DNA of 64,000 bases from Romanomermis culicivorax. Lineage: Eukaryota; Nematoda; Enoplea; Mermithida; Mermithidae. The stretch spans positions 124,001-188,000 of the forward strand of contig CAWUHX010000213.1 of assembly GCA_963922205.1 (NCBI GenBank), written 5' to 3'. Position 1 is the stretch's first letter, and every line of letters starts with the position of its first letter. Positions 1 through 10,129 of this stretch are shown here, piece after piece. Under the pieces are notes generated by a model. The model was not told where the DNA came from and ran no database searches. It saw nothing but the letters and a program-made list of their open reading frames with translations. Made by a program: the position numbers and the translations under genes.

Positions 1-1080
1 TATTGCTTGCATCAAGCTTTTTAGAACTTTGAGATTGTGATACCAGATTTGTAACCACGGGGCCATCCGTAAAACACCATGAAATACAAAAGTACCATGA
101 ACTGCCAAAAACACCATGAAACACCATAAAAACCGTAAAATACCAGAGAGCATCATGAAAACTGAAAATACCAAAAAAGCCAGAAAATACCAGGCAAATT
201 ATAGAAACAGATATGTATGATTGACGAGTATCCAAAAATTATTCTTCGAGTTACATAAGGCTACTGAGACACCCTGTTCCGTATGTTTTCTACACTGCTA
301 TGCATAACTATACAAGTAGGAATTTCAAGTTGGGCCCATATTTGTGATCTTTATCATATTAATATAACCGTTTTCAATGTGAAGAATTGATTTCTGTAAC
401 ATATGTTTGAATTCTGCGATATTTATCCAAGGGTTTATGTCGAAAATTCCTTTTTTATATTATAATGATCTTTATGAAATTTATCCAATTTTCGACAATA
501 CGAAAAAAGTTGATCTTTTGTTGACTTTAATATGATGTTTTGTAAATCCATGAATACAGGTTACTGTAACTAGATATTTTGCCACTGGACTGACCAATTT
601 TTTTCAAGCAAACAAACAAGAATCAAAAGAAGAGCATTCAAAAAGCTTAGAATAATGATGCGAAATGGTAAACACGTGGAAACTGCTGGTTTTTTGTATG
701 GTAGGAAAAACCAAATGAGCTAACAAATGCATTAGCAATTCAGCGTTTGTGCACTAAAAATAAGCTAATTTCTCAACATGTTCCATAAGGATAGGAAAAA
801 ACCTTAAGCTGAATATTTAAACACGTTAATTTGATGCTTGCATGAGCAGCTATAATGGCGTTTGTATTACCCATGACTTCAGCAAAATCTTCATGTTGAG
901 TATACATGGGGCCTATTGGAATATTATTGATGAAATATTTATGAGATAGACGACAATATTAAAATATTCTTTTGGATTGTTGAGTACAAAACTCCAGAGC
1001 TAAATTTTTTTTTACATTCCCACAAAATGAACTCAATATTTTAACTTGCATGTCTGTATTTCATCCAGATATCGCTGTTT
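1..1080. other. Non-coding left flank
   Basis: No gene is visible. Bases about 70-205 hold a loose tandem of an ACACCATGAAA-like motif. Bases about 520-640 are a diverged copy of a segment that recurs at about 4150-4270 and 15640-15760 (shared words include CCACTGGACTGACCAATTT), so this is an interspersed repeat. The tandem duplication starts just to the right of this stretch. Confidence 0.6.
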
Positions 1081-1486
1081 CGACACCTGCCACGTATATA
1101 TTTGACATTCATGTAGAATTTGAAACATGGTTTAAAGTTGAAATAACGATTTCAAAAAGTTTTAAAATAATTTAAAGTTTAAACTATAATTTGAACAAGT
1201 TTGAAGTTTAAAATATGAAGTAAAGTTTTTCATTTTCATAAAAGTGTTGACATATCAATTGCCGTATATGGATCAATATGCATGGAAACAGGCCAACAAA
1301 CATGGATATTTCGGCCATGGAATCTGTGTTCAACATTCTACAAAACTGACACTGACTGCAAATGAATTGCTTTTGTCAGCAAACATAAACCTATATCACA
1401 AAATTCAACTTCAGCAGCAAAAAATATAGTAAGGGCTGGCGAACTCCAATTTCTGGTTCCTTATTTGCACCATTCTTCAGCACGTT

Positions 1487-1711
1487 TGTTGGGGTTGCCT
1501 CAGGTGCACGTGCAGCTTCCGGCCTCGGTGCGCAGGCGGAAGGATGCGGCGAAAAGTGGCAAAGAAGAAAGATAAAATTTGCATAGAGAGATGCCGTCAC
1601 TGTTTCGCGTTTTTTGTGTTTATTTGTCAGTATAGAATTATTATGTTATTCTGTGGAGCAACACCGCCATCGTCTTTAGTTATTATATTTTTATTATTAT
1701 TAATTTTTTTT
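1487..1711. other. Copy A-specific replacement segment
   Basis: This replaces about 0.87 kb of copy B. The stretch 1500-1560 is much richer in G and C than its surroundings. No gene or terminal repeat is recognised. It could be a small insertion accompanied by deletion, or the ancestral state. Confidence 0.4.
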
Positions 1712-1784
1712 CATTTAAAATGGAACATATTGGGCATCAATCGATAGATACTGTCGGGATCTATTCGAAAACGTATTTTAAAAT

Positions 1785-2632
1785 TGTCTTATTGATGTTC
1801 TCGTATGCCCTCGGCTGCCTACCTGCGGTTCTTGGGAGATCCAATCTGGCACGGCCCCTGACGCTAACCCGGTACTAATTACAATCCTACTGCAGATAAC
1901 TGAGACTTGATGTACGAAGATATTTATTTTGAACAAACGAAAGTGTAGTAAATACAACAGTGAAAGTAAGTGAGAAACAAATATGCAAAGTGCCAAAATA
2001 TGTGAACACAAACGCCTGTCTCCTCCCTGCTTCGCTGATCCTTCTACTCGTCCCTCTGCACAGAGCCACACGGACTTCAGGATATCTTAGTCCACGGCCT
2101 AAGCTGAAAACTTGTCAAAAGACAGAATAAATAAGCCTGACTCCAGAACAACAACTCACTAATTTCCTTAACCCAAATTGAACGTTGAAATCTCCTCAGG
2201 CCGTGTAAATCCTCAAGACTGATCCGCGACGCGACACCCAAAACACACAATAAACGGAAATGGCGGATGCACCCTCGTTCCTTCCTGAGTCACCGCGGGT
2301 CTTCACAAAACGTCCGATCCTTCCGATAGGACGACCACAATATGCAAAATGGAGACGCTTCTCCGATGACAAAATAAAAACGACCAGGCGATAATAAAAC
2401 GAATTATAAGAATGAAAAAACATACTGCAACCCGCCTAACATCAACTTGCCAGTTGCATGCAAAACTTTCGCGCTCACGATTTATTTGTTTTTGGACCAA
2501 AAATGTGTGGCACAAACCGTTTTGTCGGTTTGTTTACTTAATAAAAATTGGAGCTACTTTAACAATAAAGAGCTCTAGAAAATAAAAATATAATAAATAG
2601 AGGACCAAAGGTCAGAGGAATTGACCCTCTGA
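1785..2632. mobile_element. Unclassified ~0.85 kb insertion in ~190-bp repeats, copy A
   Basis: The ~190-bp repeat is cut just after AACGTATTTTAAAATTGT and resumes at AAAATATTGTACC, so about 850 bases appear inserted, with short AAAATTGT-like sequence on both sides. The insert is richer in GC than its host. On the minus strand it has a TGTGCCACACA-like start near 2513, so a solo LTR with leader is possible but unproven. The open frames inside (for example 1778-2071 minus) differ between copies and resemble no family I know. Copy A has about 94 bases (roughly 2107-2200) that copy B lacks. Confidence 0.4.
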
Positions 2633-3060
2633 CAAAATATTGTACCTCCATTTTTGACGGATTTACTGCTTGTTGAAAATACATAAAGTTTGCTGGAGCC
2701 GTGTGCTGAAGGGTTTGACCAAACCCGAGTAGGCATTTTTTGATTGAAAATGCAAAAAATATAGCACCAATCGATAGATTTCGTCGAGATCTATACAAAA
2801 ACGCTATCTAGAATATTGTATTTTAATTCTTCACGCATCTATGTCTCTTTAAGTTTACATAAATGTTGATGCATCAGTTTATATACCAATTCTGAAAAGT
2901 TTGACCAAACCCCAGTGACCATTATATTTTCGATCAAAAACGACACATATCGGCTATGAATCGATAGATTTTCGCAAGATCTGTTTGAAAATGCAATTTT
3001 TATTGCGCAATTTTCAATTTTACGTAAGTTATAGAAAAACTTTAGTTTCGAAAAACCAGT
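2633..3060. repeat. Diverged ~190-bp tandem repeats, copy A
   Basis: Two units carry the hallmarks of the family: the imperfect palindrome GGTTTGACCAAACCC, then a purine-rich stretch, AATCGATAGAT with a following GATCTAT, then AAAACGxATTTxxAAT. These are the units to the right of the insertion. No coding potential is seen. Confidence 0.6.
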
Positions 3061-3359
3061 GAACATAATAACGTGATAACAAAGTGAAAAAAAATCATAT
3101 ACTGTCGGATAGACATTAAAAAAATCTATCGATTGATAAGCAATATGCATGGTTTACAATGAAAGCGGAATTTGATTTTTTCCAGGCAAACAGGGTGTCT
3201 TCATTTTTTAACTTGAAGGAAAACTAGATATTTGGACTCGCCATGCTCGCATTTTACCATACAAAATATGTTACAAAACATATTTTGAATAAAAAACTAA
3301 TAAAAAGCTTGTTTGTGCACTGGAAGAAAATAATTTGCACATTGCGATTAACTCAAACT

Positions 3360-4140
3360 CAGGATCAAAAAAAATTAAAAATTAAAAAAAATCAGAAAAA
3401 AATTACACCAAAAAGTTTTTCAATTTCACGAAAAAATTAGATTTTTACAGAAAAATCATAATTTCATGAAAAAAGAATTTTCAAAACAATTAGGAAATTT
3501 ACAGAAAAAAATAAATTTTTCGAAAAATATGGGAGTTTATAAGGAAAATCTAATTTTACGCAAAAAATTTTAATTCCACGAAAAAATGAGATTTTTACAA
3601 AAAAAAAACTTTAGAAGAGATAAAATAGGATTATATAAAAAAAAGAATTTTACGAAATAAGGTTAAAATTTCAAAAGAATTTTGGATTTTTGATGAGTAA
3701 AAGTACAATCTTAAGAAGGAAAATTTAAAAAAAAATTAGAATTTTACAAAACAACAAATTTAAAAGAAAATTAGAATTTTACTAAATAATTTTGAATTTC
3801 ACAAAAGAAAATATATCCCTTTATTAAGAAAAATCATAAATTTCAAATCATAATTATTCAAATTTAAATTTTTACAAGAGCGAAAATAATTCAAAGGAAA
3901 AAAATTGAATTTTCTGAATGAATTCAAAATTTTATGAAAGAAAAATTAATAATTTGAAAAAAATTAAGATTTTGCAGAAAAATTAGAATTTTACCGGATA
4001 AGTGGAATTTTACACACAGAAACTTGAATTTGACGAAAAAATTAAAAATTTTCGAGAAATAAAACTTCAGTAGTTTAGAAAATGACAAAAAAATTAACAT
4101 TGAAAACATATAATTTTACAAAAAAAATTAAAATATGAAA
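3360..4140. repeat. A-rich phased tract, copy A
   Basis: Low-complexity sequence built from variants of AATTAGAATTTTACAAAAAA, with short A and T runs recurring about every 10-12 bases. There is no coding sequence; the small frames in it are composition artefacts. The reverse-complement family fills 52740-56280. Confidence 0.7.
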
Positions 4141-4436
4141 AAATGTTGAGTATAATCTAGTGTTTTGTCAATTCATGAATACAAGTTACTGTAGCTAGAT
4201 ATTTAGCCACTGGACTGACCAATTTCTTTCGAACAAGCAAACAAACAAAAATCAGAAGAAGAGCAAACGTCAAATTGGCACGTCTCACATATTACGTGAG
4301 GGAACTTATTCCTCGCACTAACGCGTTGAAGCTTGGGGCGTACTTTCTACGTGAAACTTGAATTTTACATGTTGAAACTTTTGGGCATACTTTCTACACA
4401 GTCGTCGAATTTTACAAGTTAAAGCTTTGGGCTAAA

Positions 4437-4451
4437 CCCCCCCCCCCCCCC
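4437..4451. repeat. Poly-C run
   Basis: Fifteen consecutive C residues in an otherwise AT-rich setting. The copy B counterpart at 15920-15933 has fourteen. The length is likely unstable and error-prone in sequencing. Confidence 0.8.
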
Positions 4452-4888
4452 AGTATTGCATAACACACTACAAATTTGGATCATATTACATCATTGACTA
4501 TACTTTCTATGCCCCCTAAATCCCCCCAAACAGTTAAGGCAGCAAACTTTGATGTATATGTTTTGTACAGGTGCATGTTTTATGTACCCCCTGTTCAGGC
4601 CCGTATATGTAAAGATAGCTGGGTATACTTGACCAAGCAATACGAATAAATATACGAAACAAATGACGAGATGAGAGCACTAAAACCAAGCCACCAATGA
4701 CTGAATTTTTCAAGGTACAGTAATCTGGTGGAGATATTATCTTCGCGTCTTTCATGCCTAAACCTGCCCGTCAAATTGTCAAAAATCCATGAAATGAAAA
4801 TTGATGCAGAATATCGACATCTACAGTTTAGTCACCGAAATTCATCAAAAATATGTGAATTTAATGTCACATCGCCATGTCTCACATA

Positions 4889-5839
4889 CTAAGTGAGGGA
4901 ACTTATTCCTCGAACTGACGTTTGACTAGTTTCACCGCCCAGAAACCTGTTCCTCAAATTTGTGAAACCTTTCCTAAATTCTTCCAATTGGATGATCAAC
5001 AAAAGGGCCGTAATTAGTCCTTCAATGCTCGCTAAAACTCCAAAATAAATGCCGATATTGTAAACGTTGTCGGGCGAAAAATAGTTCAAAATTAACGATA
5101 CAATATATTGTAGTATGGTCGTAGAAACGTAAGTGATCAATGCCGATGCCAAAACTTTGGTCAATTTTGGATTTTTGTCCGACAAACTACCGACATTACT
5201 TTGTTGATGGTTTTTTTTCACATAGACTAATAGGTAGGTATAGATCGAAACGGCTGAAATCGAAATTACGAGACCTAATATGTACCAAAAATTGGAAAAT
5301 GTAAAAATGACGGCTCGATATCCACACATCGTAACGTAAGGATTTATGGGTTTGGATAATAAGCCAGGTACACAGAAACTGACGCCCAACGAAAAACATA
5401 GGCCAATCTCTAGAATTGTCGTTTTATTACTTTTTCGACTATACCAGAATGGAAAAACTACGGCTGAAAATCGTGTGATAGCGGTGAGCAGCGACAATAG
5501 ACAACTGCTTGACGAAGCGAATAGTTGAAAAACGGCCCATTTGAAACAAGCTTCGGCAGTCATATATTCGCTGCGATTCGCTAAATAATTGATCAAGTGC
5601 CAAAAATTCAAGACTACATAATAACTAGAGAGTAGCATTTCGCTAAAAGCCAGAGCCCCAATAGGAGCCATGCCCTTGGAATGCAACGGTCGCCAGGTGA
5701 GAATGACCAGGAGCAAAGTAGTCGAGCCGAAAAAATTAGCACTTGATACAAGCAACCATTCGATAATACTCCAAATGTGGTTTTTTATTTGAATTTTGGA
5801 TACTAGATCTGGGTCCAATGTGATAGTAAGATTATTCAT
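4889..5839 (-). CDS. Nematode-type serpentine (7TM) chemoreceptor, copy A
   Basis: This intronless frame of 316 residues is probably a plasma-membrane G-protein-coupled receptor of the nematode chemosensory superfamily. Seven hydrophobic segments are visible at about residues 24-48, 57-82, 97-122, 142-162, 176-206, 226-252 and 258-284. Cys98 at the top of segment 3 and Cys172 in the second outer loop can make the usual disulfide. The end of segment 3 reads TRF (122-124) in place of DRY, followed by VVFPFWYSRKS, a pattern like srx/srsx-type receptors; the family placement is inference. The N terminus is short, with a possible glycosylation site at Asn3, and the tail is Ser/Thr-rich. The start is the first ATG of the frame. 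Copy B differs at seven residues and both copies are intact, so both may work. The ligand is unknown. Confidence 0.85.
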   Translation of the reverse strand: MNNLTITLDPDLVSKIQIKNHIWSIIEWLLVSSANFFGSTTLLLVILTWRPLHSKGMAPIGALAFSEMLLSSYYVVLNFWHLINYLANRSEYMTAEACFKWAVFQLFASSSSCLLSLLTAITRFSAVVFPFWYSRKSNKTTILEIGLCFSLGVSFCVPGLLSKPINPYVTMCGYRAVIFTFSNFWYILGLVISISAVSIYTYLLVYVKKNHQQSNVGSLSDKNPKLTKVLASALITYVSTTILQYIVSLILNYFSPDNVYNIGIYFGVLASIEGLITALLLIIQLEEFRKGFTNLRNRFLGGETSQTSVRGISSLT

Positions 5840-5999
5840 GATATAAAGGTAGGCATATCAACGATGGATCAATTTTTGGATAATTGGGTAATAATTGATA
5901 ATCGACCACTTCTGCGTCCTAAAATATGCTGAAGGTCATGAAAAAATCACATTTACAGGTATCAGATTTTACAAATTTCTGAAGAGATACATATAATAT

Positions 6000-7400
6000 A
6001 GCACATCTTATGTTACAACATATCCCATATCATAACGTATCGTATCTTATAACCTATATATCACATTATAGCATATCAAACATTACAACACATTCTATGT
6101 TATTACATATTGTGTATTATAATATATTTTGTATTATAACATATCCCATGTCATACCATATACACCACATTATAGCATATCATACACTATAACACATTCC
6201 GTGTCATAACATATCCTATATTATTACAAATCATATGTTATAACATATGTTGTATTATAACTCATCTTGTATTATAACATATTCCATGTCATACCATATA
6301 TACCACATTTTCCCATATTATACATTATAACACGTTCCACATCATAACTCATGCTATGTTATTACATATCACATGTTGCAAAATATCCCATGTTGTAGAT
6401 TATCCTACATTATAACATATCCAATGTTATAACATATATAAGTTTCCTGAAAAAAACTTCCCATATGTTATAACATGGAGCTATGTTGTAGCATAAGGCT
6501 ATGTTGAAAAACATGGCTTCGATATAGAAAATTTTTGAAAAAAAAACTTTTTTTATCCTTCAGGGCGATGTTATAATATATTGCATGATACATATTTAAT
6601 ACAGCATGTTTTTATATTGCTGTATATGGCACTAAGGTCATATTCTCCTTCAAAAAGTATATTTTTTAACATTATGTGTGTTGTGACAAATATAACATGA
6701 CATATGTTATAACATTGGATATGTTATAACATGGAATATGTTATAACATAGGGTATGTCATAACATGAGGTATGTTATAACATATATATCTTTTAATGTG
6801 GTATAGGTCATCATGTGTCACATGTTATAACATGAGACATGTTAATACATGTGATATGTCATAACATACCACATGTTATAGCATACCTTAGGTTATAACA
6901 TACACTATGTTATAAAACACCTCATGTTAAAACATACCTCCTCATGTTATACCATACCCAGTGTTTACCTCCCCATTTTGTAACATAAACTGTGTGATAA
7001 CTTACCCTGTGTTATAACATAGCTCTTAATGTTATAATGAGTCCCATGTTTTCCAATCCTCCAATGTTATTACATATCCTGTGTTATAACATAGCTACTA
7101 ACTTTATAATGTATGGCATGTTAAACCATTCTCCCATATTATAAGGTACCCTGTTATAACATGCCCCGTGTTTCAACATGGGGTGTGTTATAACATAGTA
7201 TAAGTAGAATATGTTATAACATGGTTTATAACATTGTATATGTTATAACATATGGTATATTACAACGTAGTATTTTATATTACATAGAACTATGTTATAA
7301 CATGTTATTATGTTGTAACATGTCAGAGTATAAAAAATTTTTTTTGTTTGTTATAAAATAGGCCTATGTTATAGCATGGGAGTATATTATAACAAGTTAA
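6000..7400. repeat. ATGTTATAACAT palindrome field, copy A
   Basis: About 1.4 kb in which the 10-12 base palindrome (A)TGTTATAACA(T) and near variants such as CATATGTTATAACAT recur dozens of times, separated by short spacers, with no fixed period. Each full unit is its own reverse complement. There is no coding sequence. Similar clusters are at 17480-18890, 40390-40930 and 49640-49690. Confidence 0.85.
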
Positions 7401-7970
7401 ACAAGTGATAAAAGACGCGGACACTTTCTCCATTAGATTTCGCGACAATTGAATGGTTAGTCGCCATGAAAAAGAACAATTAGAGAACTCCTACAGCTTA
7501 TAAGTGTACTTCTCCGCATCCTGATGAATTGAATTACGCTGCACGTGATAGTCAATCTTGTCAATTTTTCATTGTGCAATGTGATTGGTTTTGTTGGATA
7601 ACGTCCAAATTATTTTTCACTGGCTAGATTAAATAATTATCTAAAATAAATTTTTCGACAATCAATTATTAAATAATATTAAAACTTGACGTAATCAACT
7701 CTGCAGATAATATTATATGGCATGAGGAAATTAGAATTCGATACCCCATTGACAGTGGAAAATTAATTGCCACAAATACTTGAATGAGCAGATATAATGA
7801 TATTATTGAATATTAATTGACTTTGACCTCATGAAATAATTAAAGCCTTGGTAATTGTTCAAAGAACACCCACTGTGATAATCACAAATTGTGCTTCGCG
7901 TATGTGTGTTACAGTATGATAACGTAGTATGATCTGCAGGTACATTTCATGTATTGCATTTTCCTACAAA

Positions 7971-8055
7971 GTTCTAGAAACTTCCACAAGATTCTATAGT
8001 ATTCTGTTCATGTATATTCTACAATGTTCTAGAATATTTTGTGATACTATATAAG
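7971..8055 (+). promoter_or_regulatory. Heat-shock-element cluster plus TATA box, copy A
   Basis: A perfect three-part heat-shock element of the form nTTCnnGAAnnTTCn lies at 7971-7985 (GTTCTAGAAACTTCC). More TTC units follow, and a second TTCnnGAA lies at 8027-8034. TATATAAG follows at 8048-8055, about 14 bases further on. This is the layout of a heat-inducible promoter reading to the right. No convincing coding sequence follows: the downstream frame at 8105 is T-rich and its start is lost in copy B. The cluster may be part of a mobile repeat, because related sequence occurs at 38937-38996 and 63976-64000. Confidence 0.5.
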
Positions 8056-8229
8056 CTGACTTTTTTTTGCATATTTATTCAGTTTTTCTACTATTCAGTA
8101 CAGTATGTTGTGTTGGTCAGCCTTAGAAAACTTAGCTATACACCAGCAAGAATTCCAGTTGAATATTTATCAATTATCCTCAAGACAAATCTTTTTTCAA
8201 CTTAGTCCAGTTATTATTCAAGAGAGAAA

Positions 8230-8620
8230 GCATCTTTTTTTCATTTTTTTACTTTTTTCGCATTTTTGTGTTTTTTTGTTTTTTGCATTATTTTGTGTTT
8301 TCTATGTTTTCTGTGTTTTTTTTGCATTCTTTTCTTTTTTTGGATTTTACGCATCTTTGCATTCATCGGATATTTCTGCTTTTTTCTGAGGTTGTTCTCT
8401 TTTTTCACATTTTTTGCAATTTTTAGTAATTTTTGTGTTCTTGATTCTTTGCATAACTTTGTGTTTATCAGTTTTTAGCCTTTTTTTAGTATGTCAAATT
8501 TTTTGCATCATCTGCATTTTTTTGCATTTTCTTCATTATTTTGTGCTTTCTGCACTTTTTGTGTTTTTGTGTGTTTATCTGTTTTTAGCCTTTTTTAGTA
8601 TTAGTATGAGCCAACTGAAA
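8230..8620. repeat. T-rich low-complexity tract, copy A
   Basis: Made of TTTTTTGTGTTTT and TTTTGCATT words. The open frames here are mostly Phe/Cys/Leu strings, differ between the copies, and are not taken as genes. Confidence 0.7.
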
Positions 8621-8716
8621 ACTGACCCCATTTTTCAAAACACTGCTCTTCCAAACAAACAATCAACAATCCAATTTATTTGGCTAGATTTTACGAGAAA
8701 AGTTGATAGATAACAC

Positions 8717-8914
8717 ATGACTGTTATGTTTATATCTCTGCTGAAGTCCGAGGATGTCAGCAATATAACTCAAGTTCTATTAGCTTGTATCCAACTGACT
8801 ACCGTAGGTCACTCAAAGGAGCTTCCTATTAATAATCAACTAAACACAGTGCAACAGTCCTTAAGCAGAAATAAACACAACCTTCAGTCACTAATAAGTA
8901 ACTGGAAACTCTAA
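8717..8914 (+). CDS. Possible small exon or ORF of 65 codons, copy A
   Basis: This short open frame has normal amino-acid composition, unlike the T-rich sequence before it. The copy B counterpart (20180-20377) encodes the same peptide; the two substitutions I see (at a GTT/GTC and a CTA/TTA codon) are both silent. Two changes are too few to prove selection. It matches no family I know and has no signal peptide. It may be non-coding. Confidence 0.2.
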   Translation: MTVMFISLLKSEDVSNITQVLLACIQLTTVGHSKELPINNQLNTVQQSLSRNKHNLQSLISNWKL

Positions 8915-9110
8915 CTCTTGCAATCGAAGGGCACTCAGGGTCTCCCCAGATGCCTCCTAAAGGTTTACACAAATACCCAAAACTCACTATAATAATATCC
9001 AATAGAACTGGGGCTTTACCATGGCTTGGCTCCCGTGTAATGCGGCTCCCTCCTTCTGCTTAATGCGCAAGTAACAATATAATAAATAATAAATAATAAT
9101 AATATTACTA

Positions 9111-9428
9111 TTAATATGCAAATCTGGGTGTTGGGCTGTCGACGCTGGCCTTTACTAGGCGAAGCAGAACAATACAATGTACAATGGACGCGACTCGCCC
9201 ACGACACACCAAAATTGCAAAAATAATAACGAATGAATATTTTTCTCTTTTTTGGTGGAATCGTAACTTCGTCGATTCACCAATTTTGCATAGATGTGGG
9301 ATTGCTACTGCCATAAGCACATCCCCAACATGACCAAAAACCGACATTACTTTCTTGTCAACACAATACTTCAACCAAGTATCTGCCTGGTTGTTGCCAA
9401 AAGTCACAGAAACCATCATAGACCTCAA
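9111..9428 (-). CDS. Possible exon of up to 105 codons, copy A
   Basis: This minus-strand open frame has balanced composition and an internal ATG at its fourth codon, which would give 102 residues. It includes KKVMSVFGHVGDVLMAVAIP and later a hydrophobic stretch (about residues 65-75). Against copy B (20574-20891), five substitutions are visible and four are silent (third positions of Ala, Cys and Pro codons and a Leu first position), with one Ile/Val change. That is more silent change than expected for non-coding DNA and is mild support for constraint. No family is recognised. It could be one exon of a spliced gene. Confidence 0.35.
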   Translation of the reverse strand: MRSMMVSVTFGNNQADTWLKYCVDKKVMSVFGHVGDVLMAVAIPHLCKIGESTKLRFHQKREKYSFVIIFAILVCRGRVASIVHCIVLLRLVKASVDSPTPRFAY

Positions 9429-9559
9429 AAACTTTTACTTTTTATGGTGAAAATTTCGCAAGCAATAGTCAAAAGTAGTCAACTGACTAAAAAGTATAGC
9501 CATCTAAATGCCAATATGTGGATGTTTACTCCATCTATTGTCATTTTTCCTTGGAACTT

Positions 9560-9810
9560 TTCACTACCTGTGACCTTCCAGTGAAGAGATTATCAACTTT
9601 TTCGAGGGTTTTCCAATTTTTGGTAGAGCGATTGGCGCTTTTCTGCTGCAGCTTTTTGGGTAGAGTTTCAGTATCATAATCACTGGTCAAGTTTTTTGGC
9701 CCCTCCTGTGGGCGGAGTTTCATTAAATTTTTCACAAACCAAAATTTCCGTAGCTGTTCTGACCGGAGTTTGATCTCCAAGCCACTCCCATGGGCGGAGC
9801 TTCAGTATAG
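9560..9810. repeat. GGGCGGAG-type repeats, copy A
   Basis: Two loose copies of a motif like CTCCxxTGGGCGGAGxTTxA, at 9705-9722 and 9781-9803, each following a short AT-rich stretch. The same word is tandemly repeated at 51100-51370. The minus-strand frame through it (9541-9780) is explained by the repeat. Confidence 0.45.
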
Positions 9811-9841
9811 GTCAAGAAGTAATCTTTTATTATTTCAGAAT

Positions 9842-10059
9842 GCTGAGAGAATGAAGTGTTGTCATGCTCGTACTTAACAGACCACGAATGTTCACGTGTT
9901 TTGACTTGTGAACATTTAAGCCAAGTTGCTCCTTTGATGCTATGTCATAATGACGAATGTCATTGCGAACCAGGCTATGCACGAAATATGGGTGATTATT
10001 GTATACCTTAATGGCAATGCCTCAAACAACACCATGAACAGATGTATGGTCACTGAAGC
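9842..10059 (+). pseudogene. TIL-domain exon, broken copy A
   Basis: This is the counterpart of the open TIL exon at 21305-21522. The acceptor-like TTATTTCAG is kept, but the second codon after it is TGA where copy B has CGA, and near the end TAT TGT has become TAA TGG, giving a second stop and loss of a cysteine. A Thr-Ser pair is also changed to Met-Gly. The exon can therefore no longer encode the domain. The remaining cysteine ladder is still easy to see. Confidence 0.65.
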
Positions 10060-10129
10060 TGAGCTGGTTGGTGCTGCGACAGAAACATTGAGAAAAGATT
10101 GATTTTGATGCAAATTGCACTTTTTAATT

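Noticed and set aside
1244..1429. 61-codon frame kept in copies A and C
   Set aside because: In copy B the same frame meets a stop (GAATTG to TTGATTG change). It is short and has no recognisable feature.
8105..8713. T-rich frames after the heat-shock cluster as a heat-shock gene
   Set aside because: Phe/Cys/Leu-rich low complexity. In copy B the start codon is lost and indels shift the frames.
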